DNA from: Tetragonia tetragonoides
Lineage: Eukaryota; Streptophyta; Magnoliopsida; Caryophyllales; Aizoaceae
Direction of reading: 5' to 3'
DNA: 64,000 bases
Assembly (NCBI GenBank): GCA_038025085.1
Contig: CM076151.1
Coordinates: forward strand, 10,948,501-11,012,500
Shown in pieces: positions 1 through 10,644 of this stretch. The position numbers and the translations under genes are program-made. The notes below the pieces were generated by a model. That model was not told the DNA's origin. It ran no database searches and saw nothing but the letters and a program-made list of their open reading frames with translations. Numbering within the stretch: the first letter of the stretch is position 1; the number at the start of each line of letters is the position of its first letter.

Positions 1-1500
1 GGACAACCAGCGCAAGATACGATATCGAATCTGACAAGAGAAAATACAGTGAAGGTAAAGATGTTCTTACGTCTCAACATCATTATTGCAAAAACACATA
101 AGGAACTTTTGTTGTCCAAGGGAATACCTCTTTGTTGAAGATTTTGCTTGGTTCTTGTCCTATGTTGTAACACCATCCAAATAAAAGCTTGGACTTTGTG
201 GGGAGCTTTGGAATCGCAAATACACGCTGCTGCAACACAATCCTCTGGCATACTATTAACAAGGAGTAAATTGCAATAAGCCTGTCATACTATTAATAAT
301 ACATTTCAAGCGGATAGATTTATTGTGAGATATGTGGTGAACATATAGATCGTAGAGCCTAGAGTATGTTTTCAAGTTACATGGATATCTTTGTCCTTTT
401 AATATCTTTCTCTTTTGTTTGAGTAGTGGGAGAGCATGACATCTCGTGCATCGCGCCATTGAGTGTCGATATGATTTTTGGAGGTAAAATAACAATTTGA
501 TATTGCTTTTTTCAAATTCATTGTAAACATTGGATATTTAATGAATTGTGTTATGAACCTCATTTATTTTTCAGGTTTTCAAAGTGGGAATGTTTGCCGC
601 ATCAGCAACCCTTTTGTTCCTCCTTTTGCATGTCTGACCCCTCATGATCCGATTCATTTTCAGCTGTCGGAGGTGGATATCACATGACTTGCGGAAGATA
701 ATTAAATTTTTCGGTATTATTGAGCATTTCGTCATTACTGAACTCATTCCCTTTAGACTCATAACATATATGAATATAGGTACCACTACTGTAAGATCAT
801 GATCTTAAAATTAGAGCAAACACTACTGTTGGTTATGATATGTTAGGTTATGTTACACGTATCATTGACTATGTTAATTGTGGGTGTTTAAGAATTTGTT
901 AGTTGATCTAGGTATTTTCTTTGATGATGTGTAATGTTATGGCTTGGTCAATTCTAACATTTCTGAACATTTGTAATTTTCTAATACTACTGTTTTCTTT
1001 TTTTATTATCAGGGTGGCCAGCTCACCATAGCAGTCTATGATGATGTTCAGACCTTATACGTTGATGCCTCCTTGCATAGAGTGATCATTGTTACCGTGA
1101 TGGCCAGGTGTCTATATGGGATGACGGGTAAGTAGATCTATAATTTGTTTATATGGAGTAATGTTTACACTCGCTTTCTCTTGAAGTCTATGAGATAAGT
1201 ATCATGTGTTTCAATGTCACCCTGATAGCTTCACCTTCTGTAAGTGACTTTTTCCGATACGTATTAGCTCTAAGAAACTATATATTTTATTTCAATAACA
1301 AATTTAGGATTATTGGTATAAATATTAAGTATAGTTTTACCTTGTTTGATTTATTTAGTTTTCAAAGAACTTCAAATAAATTTCAAGCACACAAAATTAT
1401 TTAATGCCGTTATGAGTTATGACAGATAGGTCATGGGTAGGTTGGGCTTCTATTGATCCAACAACTTAGGGTTTGGTTGGAAAGGCATTTTGGTTAAACT
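1..1500. other. AT-rich flank without a supported gene
   Basis: No continuous coding signal is recognisable. A short open stretch at about 1012-1131 sits between an AG and a GT, but its translation matches no family I know and it has no companion exons. The rest is AT-rich spacer. Confidence 0.5.
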
Positions 1501-1504
1501 GAGA

Positions 1505-1855
1505 TTAAGAGACTATGTTAGTGATGTATAGGGAGAAGGCGTCAGGTCTCAATGATTTTACCATTGCCTTTTTACCACGATTGTTAGGAGCTGAAAAAGA
1601 AATATTTTTTTGGGATACCACGAAGATCCATGCGAATATTTTTTTAGGATACCACGAAGATTCATGCGAATATTTTTTTGGGATACCATGGAGATCCATG
1701 CGACAAGGGTTATTTGAAAGGGTATGAGTTCTAAAATTATACCTTTGTCCAAAGACCGGTTAGTTAAGGTGATAAATTTTAAGCACATCCGTTAGTTACG
1801 AGTGTTTATAAGATCATGACCAAGATCCTTTCCATTAGATCTAGGTAGTGTTATC
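1505..1855 (+). mobile_element. Decayed LINE reverse-transcriptase fragment
   Basis: Plus-strand translations resemble the RT N-terminal region of the LINEs further along the window. The stretch REKASGLNDFTIAFLP parallels REKTPGPDGFTMAFFQ at about 17.4 kb. After a repeat insertion, KDRLVKVINFKHIR and TSVYKIMTKILSIRSR parallel KDRSIKVKDFRPI and TSVYKIITKVLSVRIG. Frames are broken and there is no full domain, so this is a dead remnant. Confidence 0.7.
1601..1702 (+). repeat. 34-bp tandem repeat, three copies
   Basis: Three consecutive 34-bp units start at 1601, 1635 and 1669. Each begins AATATTTTTTT and ends CATGCG, with one or a few mismatches between units. The array splits the surrounding LINE RT remnant into two parts. 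Confidence 0.85.
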
Positions 1856-1865
1856 TATAACAATT

Positions 1866-3083
1866 TTAGGCATATTGAGGAAGAACTCATTAGAAGTTAA
1901 ATCAGTCTCAATCGAAAACCAACATTTGAATATAAAGTTACAATAATGCTTTTGCTTCCTAAATTAAATAATGTAAATTCAACTCGTCCGCCATTTCCAC
2001 CCAAATGACCCAAAATTTGAACTCTTCTCTTCATTAAATCTGCTTTCAGTATATACATCTAGAAATTTTACATTCAAGTGCTGAAAGTGCAACATTTGCT
2101 GATAAAGTCACCTCTTGTGAACATTGAGTTGTCACACATGAACGGAAGAGAATGTTGGACGGTCTATCTTTTCATGAAAAGTTGGACATGTATTTTGGGT
2201 CGTTTAGAAGTCCTGACACAAGGATAGCTACACATCATTTTGAACAAGAGAGACTGCATGAATAACACAGCTTACCACATATAGAGAAAAAATGCGAGTA
2301 GCTCTTTCTAGTTCGGGGGGATGTTCAAACTTGGCCATGCTTACACAGGGATAGATACCTCATTTAGAACAAGAGAGATTACGTGAGTGACACATCTTAC
2401 CACATGTAAGCAAATTGAGCTAGAGTCTTGAAACTCTGTCAGTACACTTCAAATCAGAAGCAGACATTTTGTCCTACCAACTAATATTAGGAAGCACTCT
2501 TAGTTGTCTTTTTTTCCTCAAGTGCAAAAGACTTAAGATGATCATAGTAAGGGGAGAAATGGTAACTGCACTAGGGGTCTTTTACCTGCTAAACATATTG
2601 CTATAGGTAATCCTTAAAAATTACAGCAATTGCTCATAATGAGGAAGCCTTTATGTCAAAATAGTGATTGAAGGAACTCAACAAACATGAAAGAAATAAA
2701 AAAAAAGGGAAAAAATAGAACGAAGCAAACTGATAGAGCAAGCAATAGCACAATATCCTAACTACCAAACAGGATCATTAGGCAATCTTTACTCATTTAA
2801 TGGACAAAATACACATGCCAACATCATATGTACTCATGTCAAAAAGAAGTAAAAGAACCAAAAATAAATATTACAGAATTAAGACATCAAACTGCACAAA
2901 CAAACCTTTTCATAGAATTCTTCCTCTAATTCTTCAACAATTGGATCATGAAGCTTGCTTTCATAAATGGAACTCAATTCTGCAGAACTGGACGGGAGAC
3001 TAAGCCTCTGGTTAGGGGGAAGGGATGCAAGAGCCCTAGCAATAGCCGTTGTTGTTGCAACTCTTGCAGGAACCGACTAAGTC
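1866..3083 (-). pseudogene. Inverted ectopic copy of VPS50 exon 2 and part of intron 2
   Basis: On the minus strand this segment aligns with about 20683-22247 of VPS50: the tail of intron 1, all of exon 2 and about 1.4 kb of intron 2. The exon copy is at 2906-3073, exactly 168 bp, with no indel and no stop, and contains NQRLSLPSSSAELSSIYE. I count 14 differences from the gene exon, 12 of them amino-acid changing. Nine are G-to-A and one C-to-T if the gene copy is ancestral. The AG acceptor present in the gene (ATGTAG) reads TAGTCG here, so it should not splice normally. The copy lacks an approximately 0.3-kb part of the intron present at about 21.35-21.65 kb but keeps the duplicated 132-bp motif. 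A fragment, not a gene. Confidence 0.9.
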
Positions 3084-3670
3084 ATTAATCAAATTATTCT
3101 AAATGTTTGTTGAAAATTTTGAATATACCATGAGTAAAGCTAATAAATTATGAGAATAAGGAGACTTAGATTTTTTAACTTGACTCAACATTCACATGCT
3201 ATATATATCCATTTAATTACATTTTAATGTAGTATGAAAAAAGTTAGAAGTGATCATATGCATATTGTTCAAATAGACAACTTATATGTATGAGAAGTTG
3301 AATAACCGCAATAGAGAATAACAGCACACACTATTTTCAGATACAATGGATGAGGAATTTTAATAGTATGGAAAGATGGAGGAAAATCGGATGGAATAGC
3401 CAAGTTTGATCGGATGTCAAATTATTAAATGAAGAGTAAAAACATGTTTATCTTACGAGCTAAATATATTGAGAATATAGATGAACATTTCTTATTAGAA
3501 AAAAGAAGGATCTAGATATGAATGTAGAAATATGTGATATGGCAATATTTTAACGAATCTCAATGTAAGGGCTTAATATTTTCGGAGTAATACTCGTTAT
3601 TATTATTTTGGATAAAATTATATATTTTGCTACTCTTACTTCAAATGTACACAAATTTATTTAAATAAGT
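3084..3670. other. AT-rich spacer, possibly Helitron body
   Basis: No coding content. If the terminus at 3671-3696 belongs to the same element as the VPS50 fragment, this would be the 3' part of that element. Confidence 0.3.
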
Positions 3671-3696
3671 CGTGCAACGCACGGGAATGTTACTAG
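3671..3696 (+). mobile_element. Helitron-type 3' terminus
   Basis: A short hairpin (CGTGC, loop AAC, GCACG at 3671-3683) is followed nine bases later by CTAG at 3693-3696 and then a T. That is the hairpin-plus-CTRR-then-T arrangement of Helitron 3' ends. Two close relatives of this end occur in the opposite orientation at 3897 and 4360. The matching 5' end was not found in the window. Confidence 0.6.
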
Positions 3697-3896
3697 TTTG
3701 TGGACATTCCTGAACATTACTTCAACCAATGCACTTGGCTTTTGCAATCATGATAAAATATATTGACCATATATATAAACACACAAGACTAGCCAAATAA
3801 ACCATTTGCTAATCAATCTTAAAGTTTACAGAATAAAACACAAGATCATTATAACACCTTACAAGTCGTAAAGTCACAATTCAATAATATAATACA

Positions 3897-4326
3897 CTAG
3901 TTACATTCCCCGTGCGAAGCACGGTTTGTGTGTTCATAACAACTAAAATATTTTCAATTGTACAAACTTGAAACAAAATTTTCACCTATGGCACATATTG
4001 TTATGAAATTTCTAATCTGTGGACTTCTCTTTTTCTATGCTCATCAAATCAACTTTCTTACTTTCCTGTTTAATTCTAATTGCATGCCCCGCGTGATGCA
4101 CGATTTTATATATTTAGTTCCAATAAAAATAATGTTTGGTAATAATTTATTAGATACATATGCATAATGGAAGATACATGCACCTATGCTAATAGTACTA
4201 ATTGAAGATACATGCACCTATACTATTTTGATGACATGTCAATATTTGTTTATGTGTCAAAGTCTATGTGTCCCTATTTGCTTGTGTGTCGATCCTACGT
4301 GTCAATCTAGCAATGGTGCACATTCA

Positions 4327-4359
<33 letters not shown>
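3897..4359 (-). mobile_element. Partial non-autonomous Helitron, minus strand
   Basis: Read on the minus strand the 3' end is at 3897, with hairpin CGTGCGAAGCACG at 3911-3923 and terminal CTAG at 3897-3900. The opposite side carries a Helitron-5'-like stretch: a (TA)n run followed by AAGTGAATG and GCTAGATTGACACG, shared with the end of the neighbouring element near 5.97-6.02 kb. The exact 5' TC is not visible and may have been disrupted when the neighbour inserted. No protein is encoded. Confidence 0.5.
4330..4358. repeat. (TA)n microsatellite
   Basis: An uninterrupted TA dinucleotide run at the junction of two Helitron-like elements. Confidence 0.9.
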
Positions 4360-6013
4360 CTAGTTACATTCCCGTGCGATGCACGGTTTGTGCGTTAATA
4401 TTATATAAAACATTTTCATTGGTACACATTATGAAGATATTTTTCGTATGTATCATATATGAATACAAAAATCCTATTCTATAAACCCCTCTTTTAATAT
4501 GCTACAAACTTACAACATTGAAACAATTGTAGGGAAAAATAGCAAAATATACAATATTTTATTCATTATATTCATGATATAAACCTGATTTGTATAGCCA
4601 AACTTATATATTTATTATTTTTGTTGCAATTTACTCCAGGATCGAGTGTCCAATATCTAGTCTAAAAGAAAACCACCAATTCTAATCTACTACCATACTA
4701 CTATTACTCTTTGTTGCATTTTACTCCAGTATGCAGTCCAAAAAACATACCCTAAATATCAAATGATCTTGTAATGTTTGGGATCTAAATGAATCTTATA
4801 GTGTTTGGGATCAAAATGAATATCGATATTTTAGCCACTATACAACCAAATTACCTATGCCACATGAATCATGATATCCGATACTTTCATTTTTCTTTGT
4901 AGATCTTTTTTTATACATTTTTAATTGATAGACAAATGTTTCTTTTTTTGAGGTTATTGCATGTAAATAGAATGTAAGCTCTTTACATGTAATATAATCA
5001 TGTATCATCCCATGAATTTTAAGTTGTCATGTACTGATAAGGAGAATGCTTATAAATAAAAATGTTTACAATATATTCCATAGAACAAATAATGAAAGAA
5101 TTGAAACAATAAGGATGTACACTTTGGCATGAATATATTAAGATCCCAGCTTTCTTGATCATTCATTAAAATAGAAAATTTAAAAACATTGCATAAGTTA
5201 TTGTCTTAGGGATTAGGGAATGGCTTTTTGTAACCATAATAAAGAGGCTTGCGTTTCGTGCTCTTATTTGGAGAATGTTAAATATACCAATTGGGTGATT
5301 TGGACAAAGAAAATAAGCTTGTGTATTGGAACTCAAATACATTATTTTCAACTTGAAAAGTACAATATTAAAACACCCGGGTAAACTACCGGTGGGTAAA
5401 CAAATATTTCTCTCTTTTATTTGTTTATAGGAGCCCTATTGTCTTTATATGATACTTTTAATTTTATGTGTCATTATTTATTAGTGATTGGGCTTGAAGC
5501 CTACATTGGGAATTTGTAAAGTTTTGGAGAGAGAGAGAGAGTGTGATTAACGAAGGAACCGTTTAGGAAGCAAATTGTGAGTAGGAAATGGTCTAGGCCT
5601 AATTGTTTTAGGTTCCATCAGGGGAAGGATCAAGTTTAGTTTGATGTCAAGGAGATAGTGATTGGGTTGGCTACTTAAGTGTCTTCTGGTGAAGGTGAAG
5701 GAATTAAAGTCTCCCAAATAAAAAGAAAAGGTGAAGGAGTTCGAGAAAAGACAAAAAATGTCAACAGTGTTAGGAAAAAAATAGTGGGAATACGTAATTA
5801 AAGAGCAAAGAATTGATGGGTTAGGATGGATTAAGATGATGCATGAATGTAAACTCATATAGGGATTGTATGAGATGGATCTTATTAAATGTTAATTTTG
5901 CGGAGAAGCCAAGTACGATGGATTAGGAAAGAATGTAATTAATGCATGGCTTACATGGAAAATGTGCTTAGTTGGCAATGTCTATGTGTCAATCTAGCAA
6001 GTAACAATATTCA

Positions 6014-6072
<59 letters not shown>

Positions 6073-6078
6073 GATAGA
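4360..6078 (-). mobile_element. Non-autonomous Helitron, minus strand
   Basis: Minus-strand 3' end: CTAG at 4360-4363, and hairpin CGTGCGATGCACG at 4373-4385. Minus-strand 5' end: TCTATCTATTATATA beginning at 6078, preceded by A. The flanks are therefore A at the 5' side and T at the 3' side, as expected for Helitron insertion between A and T. The interior is AT-rich and has no Rep/helicase coding sequence. The 5' subterminal motif near 5.98-6.02 kb matches the one at about 4.30 kb. Confidence 0.6.
6018..6069. repeat. (TA)n microsatellite
   Basis: A run of about 25 TA units inside the 5' terminal region of the Helitron-like element. Confidence 0.9.
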
Positions 6079-7075
6079 TGGCTAGCAGGTGGAATTCTCA
6101 TTTATCATAGTATGACATATTGATTGCTTTAGGATCGGAAAACATTGTATCAATTAACATGTCAACTAAATAACCAAAGGACAAGTATGAACATTTCATC
6201 ATATACAAAAATGACATGAGTCATGTAATTATTAAAGCTACTGCTGAAAGAAGATCAACTTGGACATTCAAGGCTTACATATCTCATGCATAATTAACCC
6301 CAAATCTGAGACTAACATATAAAAATACGAGACTAGATGCAACAAGAGTTTTAACTTTATAAAAGCATATGATTAGGCAATTAGTCAACTGGTGATAAAT
6401 ATAATTTTTCATAGTAACTAAACAACAAACATTTAACATGGCATCCATTGGCCAATTTTCAATCATATCATGACACACCTAGATTCGATCTCTTGTAGTA
6501 CTAGAGTTTGGATGGAGAGAGTTTCACAAAAAATTGTGGATGTAATTGGTTTAAACAATTGTAACTCTTTTTAATTAGACTCCTCTTCTAAAAAAGAAAA
6601 GGAAAAAAAGTTCACCGGCATGTATCATTCTCCTTTTCATTTATTAGAAGAACTTACTAGAAATTTGGAATCAGACGTACTATTTTCCGCAAAAACAAAT
6701 TCTCCCCCACACTCTCGAGAGTCTCGAACTCTCAACACTCACAGTCCCAAATCTGTCATCTCTACTCGAGAGCCACCAGTGGCTTCATCATTTAAGCTCC
6801 TGGCGGTGAACATTCACTCAATTTCTCTTTCTCTTTCCATCAATCATTTGATTTTCCATTCTTAGGGGCTTAGCTTAATGTTAGTATTTCTCACTCGTCT
6901 CTCTAATTGCATTTCTTGAACCGTGATCCATCTGACCTAGAAGAGAAAGAAAAGAAAAAACCCCAAAAAGAAATCTTGAAACCTGCGAAGTTGTGTTTGC
7001 TGTGATTTTGATACGTGGTATCAATTAAAGGTCCAACGAAGTTTATCTCATTAAATGGAAGGGAATATCATAATA
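6079..7075. other. Non-coding flank before the F-box pseudogene
   Basis: An open stretch at 6620-6865 is serine-rich low-complexity translation without a recognisable domain. It might be leader sequence of the F-box relic that follows. No other signal was seen. Confidence 0.4.
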
Positions 7076-7081
7076 TTAGGT

Positions 7082-7705
7082 TTTGATAGATTGAAAGATG
7101 ACTTGATTGTGCACATACTTGTCTTTTCTGCTTCTTTTAGATGGTATCAGAACTGTTCTACTTCGAAGATTTGGTAACCTTGGACTTTGCTTCACATCCT
7201 GTGTTTTGACGATGATCAGTGGCGAACTAATGATAATGATAATTTGTTTACGTGATTTTCGCTGTTTGTCTCCAATGCATTGATTCTTCATAAAAGACTC
7301 ACCCTTGAAACATTCCGTATTTTGATGAGGGTGGAGAATTGGGAAATGGCAAACAAGACAAATGCCCAGACGATCGTACCAGTGTGGATCAGATTTGCAT
7401 TAATTACAGAAGTTAAGGAATTGAAATTTATCATTGGTTTAGATGAACATGCACCTTCTTTAGGGTTGGTTCTATATTCACAAGTCAATCTCTCGTCAGC
7501 TTTCAATTAGACAATTGTAGTATCAACCTTACCATTGAAGTTCACATGGCATGTCTAAGAGTTTTAGCGCTTGAATTTGTTAACATGATAAGCGGCGATG
7601 TAGATCAATTTGTATCTGACTGCCCTGTTCTTCAAGAGCTTGTCCTCGGAAAAGTTCAATTGCTACTCAACACTTCACCCTATGTCAAAATAATCTTGAC
7701 AAAGT
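7082..7705 (+). pseudogene. F-box / LRR-family pseudogene
   Basis: Fragments in different plus frames read, in order: an F-box-like start (DRLKDDLIVHIL), a short FDDDQW segment, NALILHKRLTLETFRI, WIRFALITEVKELKFII, and LALEFVNMISGDVDQF with SDCPVLQELVLG. This is the order found in plant F-box/FBD/LRR proteins: F-box, then the RALILH-type segment, then leucine-rich repeats ending in 'CPVLEEL'. Several frameshifts and stops separate the pieces and there is no clear start codon. The C-terminal part is missing. The F-box family is large and often pseudogenised, so function is not expected. Confidence 0.7.
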
Positions 7706-7719
7706 AACTAATTACAGAA

Positions 7720-9480
7720 ATTAACCATAAAAAATCATATCTTTCAAAAAATAAAAAACCTAATAGGTCATATCTTTTTCCACTACGTCTCTGTTAACAA
7801 TAATAACATATATCTATCGATCTTTCATGTCTTACCATTTTTTCAAAATTAAGAACACAAAATTTAACCTCATTTGGACTTTGGATTCAATTTTTACCTA
7901 AAATAATGTTTAGGTTGTGTTTTTTTAATGATAACATAACACAACCTACCATAACCTTTTACGTAAAAGTCCAATCCAAAGTAAAAATTGTTAAATGTCG
8001 ATGTAGAAGTATATATATATATATAGTAAAACCTCTAGAAAATTTTTAATTTATTGAGAGCTCTCGATGGATGGAGTAGCTTCGAGAAATTTAAATGAAG
8101 GAACTAGTATTGAAAGATATTCAAGAACAGAATGATTAATGGTATTAGGTGCCTTAAGAAAATGGATGCAATCACTTGTTGGATTACCCCGGTGAATATG
8201 AAAAATGTTCAGAGTTCAAAATTTAGAAGAAATTATAACTAATTAAAGTTGTTGAAAATCCTATTTAGGATTAAATTGAATAACGCGGAAAGAAGTACCC
8301 ATAGCGGCAACAACTCTCCACAATTTTTTGTTGCAGTTTGGAACACAACACCAAAACTTTTGGATGCATTAAGGATAGTTAGAGAAGAAATGTAGTTAGA
8401 TTTAAATTTTAAAAGCAAAAACAAACAACAATAGAATCATATTTTATGGGACCATAAATTTATATAAGGGTCTCGAAATTGTTAATTTAGTTCCTAAATC
8501 CGAGTCGGGACCGAGCAAAATTATTATTTTAGAGAGATTTTTAGTTCATTGGGATCAGACTCAAATGAGAGCCTGAGAGCATATATAAGCTGTTGGATCT
8601 ATCATCCGACGCGGATCACTTAGATTATAGGACACATGCGTCTTTATAATAAAACTAGGGACATTATCGTGTTATAACACTATGCTATGTAAAACCGAAA
8701 GGAAGAACCTAACCTAATTCGCTCACCATGTGCCTACTCTTTCTCTACCCTGCGAGATAGACGTCGAATGTCTCCCTTAACCTCCCGGACCCTTTCTCTC
8801 TGTGGACTCTACTCTCTTTCTTCTCATCTCTCACTCGCACTTCAAGGTCTACTCTATCTCCTTTGTAAGTTCTCTCTCCTTTGTTCATGGCGAACAGAGA
8901 TCAAAGGTGTTAATATCGAACAACATTCATCGACGTTAATGGCGGAGATCAACAGTGGCGATTGGCGAAACTTGATGTCGACATCCCTTCTAACATTAGA
9001 TTTTGAGCTCGATCTGGAGGTTTTTGGAAGATTTGGAGCTTGAATTGAGCATGCAATGTCCATAGCTTCACATTTTAGAGCTTAGAGGTATTTTATGAAA
9101 TTTTCGAGCCAAATCGACATTTTTCTGTAATTTGTATTTTCGATTAGTTACTTCTAGGCCTTAATTCCATATCTCTATCAATTTATTTGAGCTAAATTTT
9201 TTTGTAGCTTTCATTTTATTTTTAGTCTAATTCTAGTTTCGATTTTGTTTTATTGTCTTTATTTTGATTTTGTTTCTTCAATTTTGTTTCTTCAATTTTG
9301 TTTCATGATCATTCTATTAATTATGATTTTGATTTTGTTTGCCTATTTTTATGTTCGATTGTCAGTATTTTTAGAATTGATTTTGAGATTTATGAAATTT
9401 TGTGTCGTAGTGACTAATGTTGTGTCGTATGAAGTTGGGAGTTTCTATATTAAATAAATTGTGTAATGGAGGACATATGA
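7720..9480. other. AT-rich intergenic region
   Basis: No recognisable gene. A 91-codon open stretch at 8768-9043 translates to a low-complexity, leucine/serine-rich peptide without homology I can name. It resembles a transcribed leader more than a protein. A short (TA)n run lies near 8011-8025. Confidence 0.45.
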
Positions 9481-9489
9481 ATTAATTGG

Positions 9490-9692
9490 GGATTGGGTTA
9501 TGGGAGGAGAGAGAAACCAAGGAAGGTGGAGGTTGGTGGTGGGTGGTGGCGGGTGATGCATGGTTGGTGGTGGCTCTGGTGACAGGGTAGGGGGCTTGTG
9601 GTGGCATTGGTCGAGGTCGCCAGCTGGCGGCGACATCGACCAGGGCTGGTGGATGGTGGAGGGTGGAGGGTGGTGGTAGCATGGTGTGGGAG
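9490..9692. repeat. GGT/GGTGGT-rich low-complexity tract
   Basis: The plus strand is an irregular succession of GGTGG, GGTGGTGG and GGAGG words. The long open frames on the opposite strand here (proline/histidine/threonine-rich) are products of this composition, not genes. Confidence 0.7.
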
Positions 9693-10388
9693 TAGGCCTG
9701 ACAATCCCACCCGCATCCGTGGATATCCATCCCACTCGCCCCAGATAAATGGGTGAAAACCCGATTAAACGGGTGATAAGACGGGTGATGGGTGGATCGG
9801 GTGGGATTCGGGTGATGGTTTTTCACCCGCGAATCCCACCCGTGAATCCACCCGTCACCCATTTAGTATTTTAAATTAAAAATAAAAATAGAAAAATATA
9901 AATAGGAACTAAAAATCATAAATTACAGGACTTTCACTGAAATTCACCAAATGTGAAAGTGTCATATGCATCATCTTCTTCTTCTAACTGACTGCCGAAA
10001 CTCTTACTCATTGGCTAGTTGGCTACTGCTCCTTTTCTCTCCTGCTCTCAGTCACACTCTTTCTGTCTCCTCACCACTTTGTTGCTCTTGTTTGGGTTTG
10101 ATTTGATATTTACGTTGCTTTAGTGTATAAATTGGATGATTGGATTTTATAATTACATTTGCTTTTATTTTTTCCCAGTAACCACTAATCACTCAATCAA
10201 TTTATTCATTTGCATAATTATTTCACCCGTTTGTCACCCGATCCACCCATTCACCCGTGGATGATGGGTGGATTGGATACAGGTGAAGTATTTCATGGGT
10301 GATGGATGGATGGGTGGAGCTGAAAAATTAAATGGGTGGATGCGGGTGATGCTCCACCCGACCCGAATCCGACCCATTGCCAGGCCTA
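9693..10388. mobile_element. Non-autonomous hAT-like element
   Basis: Inverted ends: TAGGCCTGACAAT at 9693 and, read inward from the other side, TAGGCCTGGCAAT ending at 10388. Subterminal sequence is rich in CACCC/GGGTG words that can pair across the element (9730-9850 with 10220-10380). Flanks GTGGGAG and GCGGGAG are near-identical and may be a mutated target duplication. No transposase is encoded in the 696 bp. Confidence 0.65.
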
Positions 10389-10644
10389 GCGGGAGGATAG
10401 ATAAAATTAGGTTTTAGGCTCAAGATCGAACATTAACGAGATTCACCGAGAAGATGATGTGGGGTGACACGCGTTACACCCGTTTCCTGCCTTACTATGC
10501 TCCATTTGTCCTTAAGGTATCTATTGTTGCGAGGGTGGCAGTGATAGTCCCCAAACCCTAAGCCGTCTTTACCCGGGATTTGAGTCTATCAGAGGCGTTG
10601 ACAAGTGCTTGGGGTGATGATAGGTGCTTGGGGTGATGACATGT

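Noticed and set aside
1..1135. Possible exons of a gene running in from the left edge (around 1-60 and 1012-1131)
   Set aside because: Short open stretches with plausible splice words, but no domain match and no consistent phase between them.
2800..3003. 67-codon plus-strand frame
   Set aside because: Shadow of the antisense VPS50 exon-2 copy.
9445..9862. Three overlapping minus-strand frames of 72-126 codons
   Set aside because: Proline/threonine/histidine-rich products of a GGT-rich low-complexity tract and transposon end.
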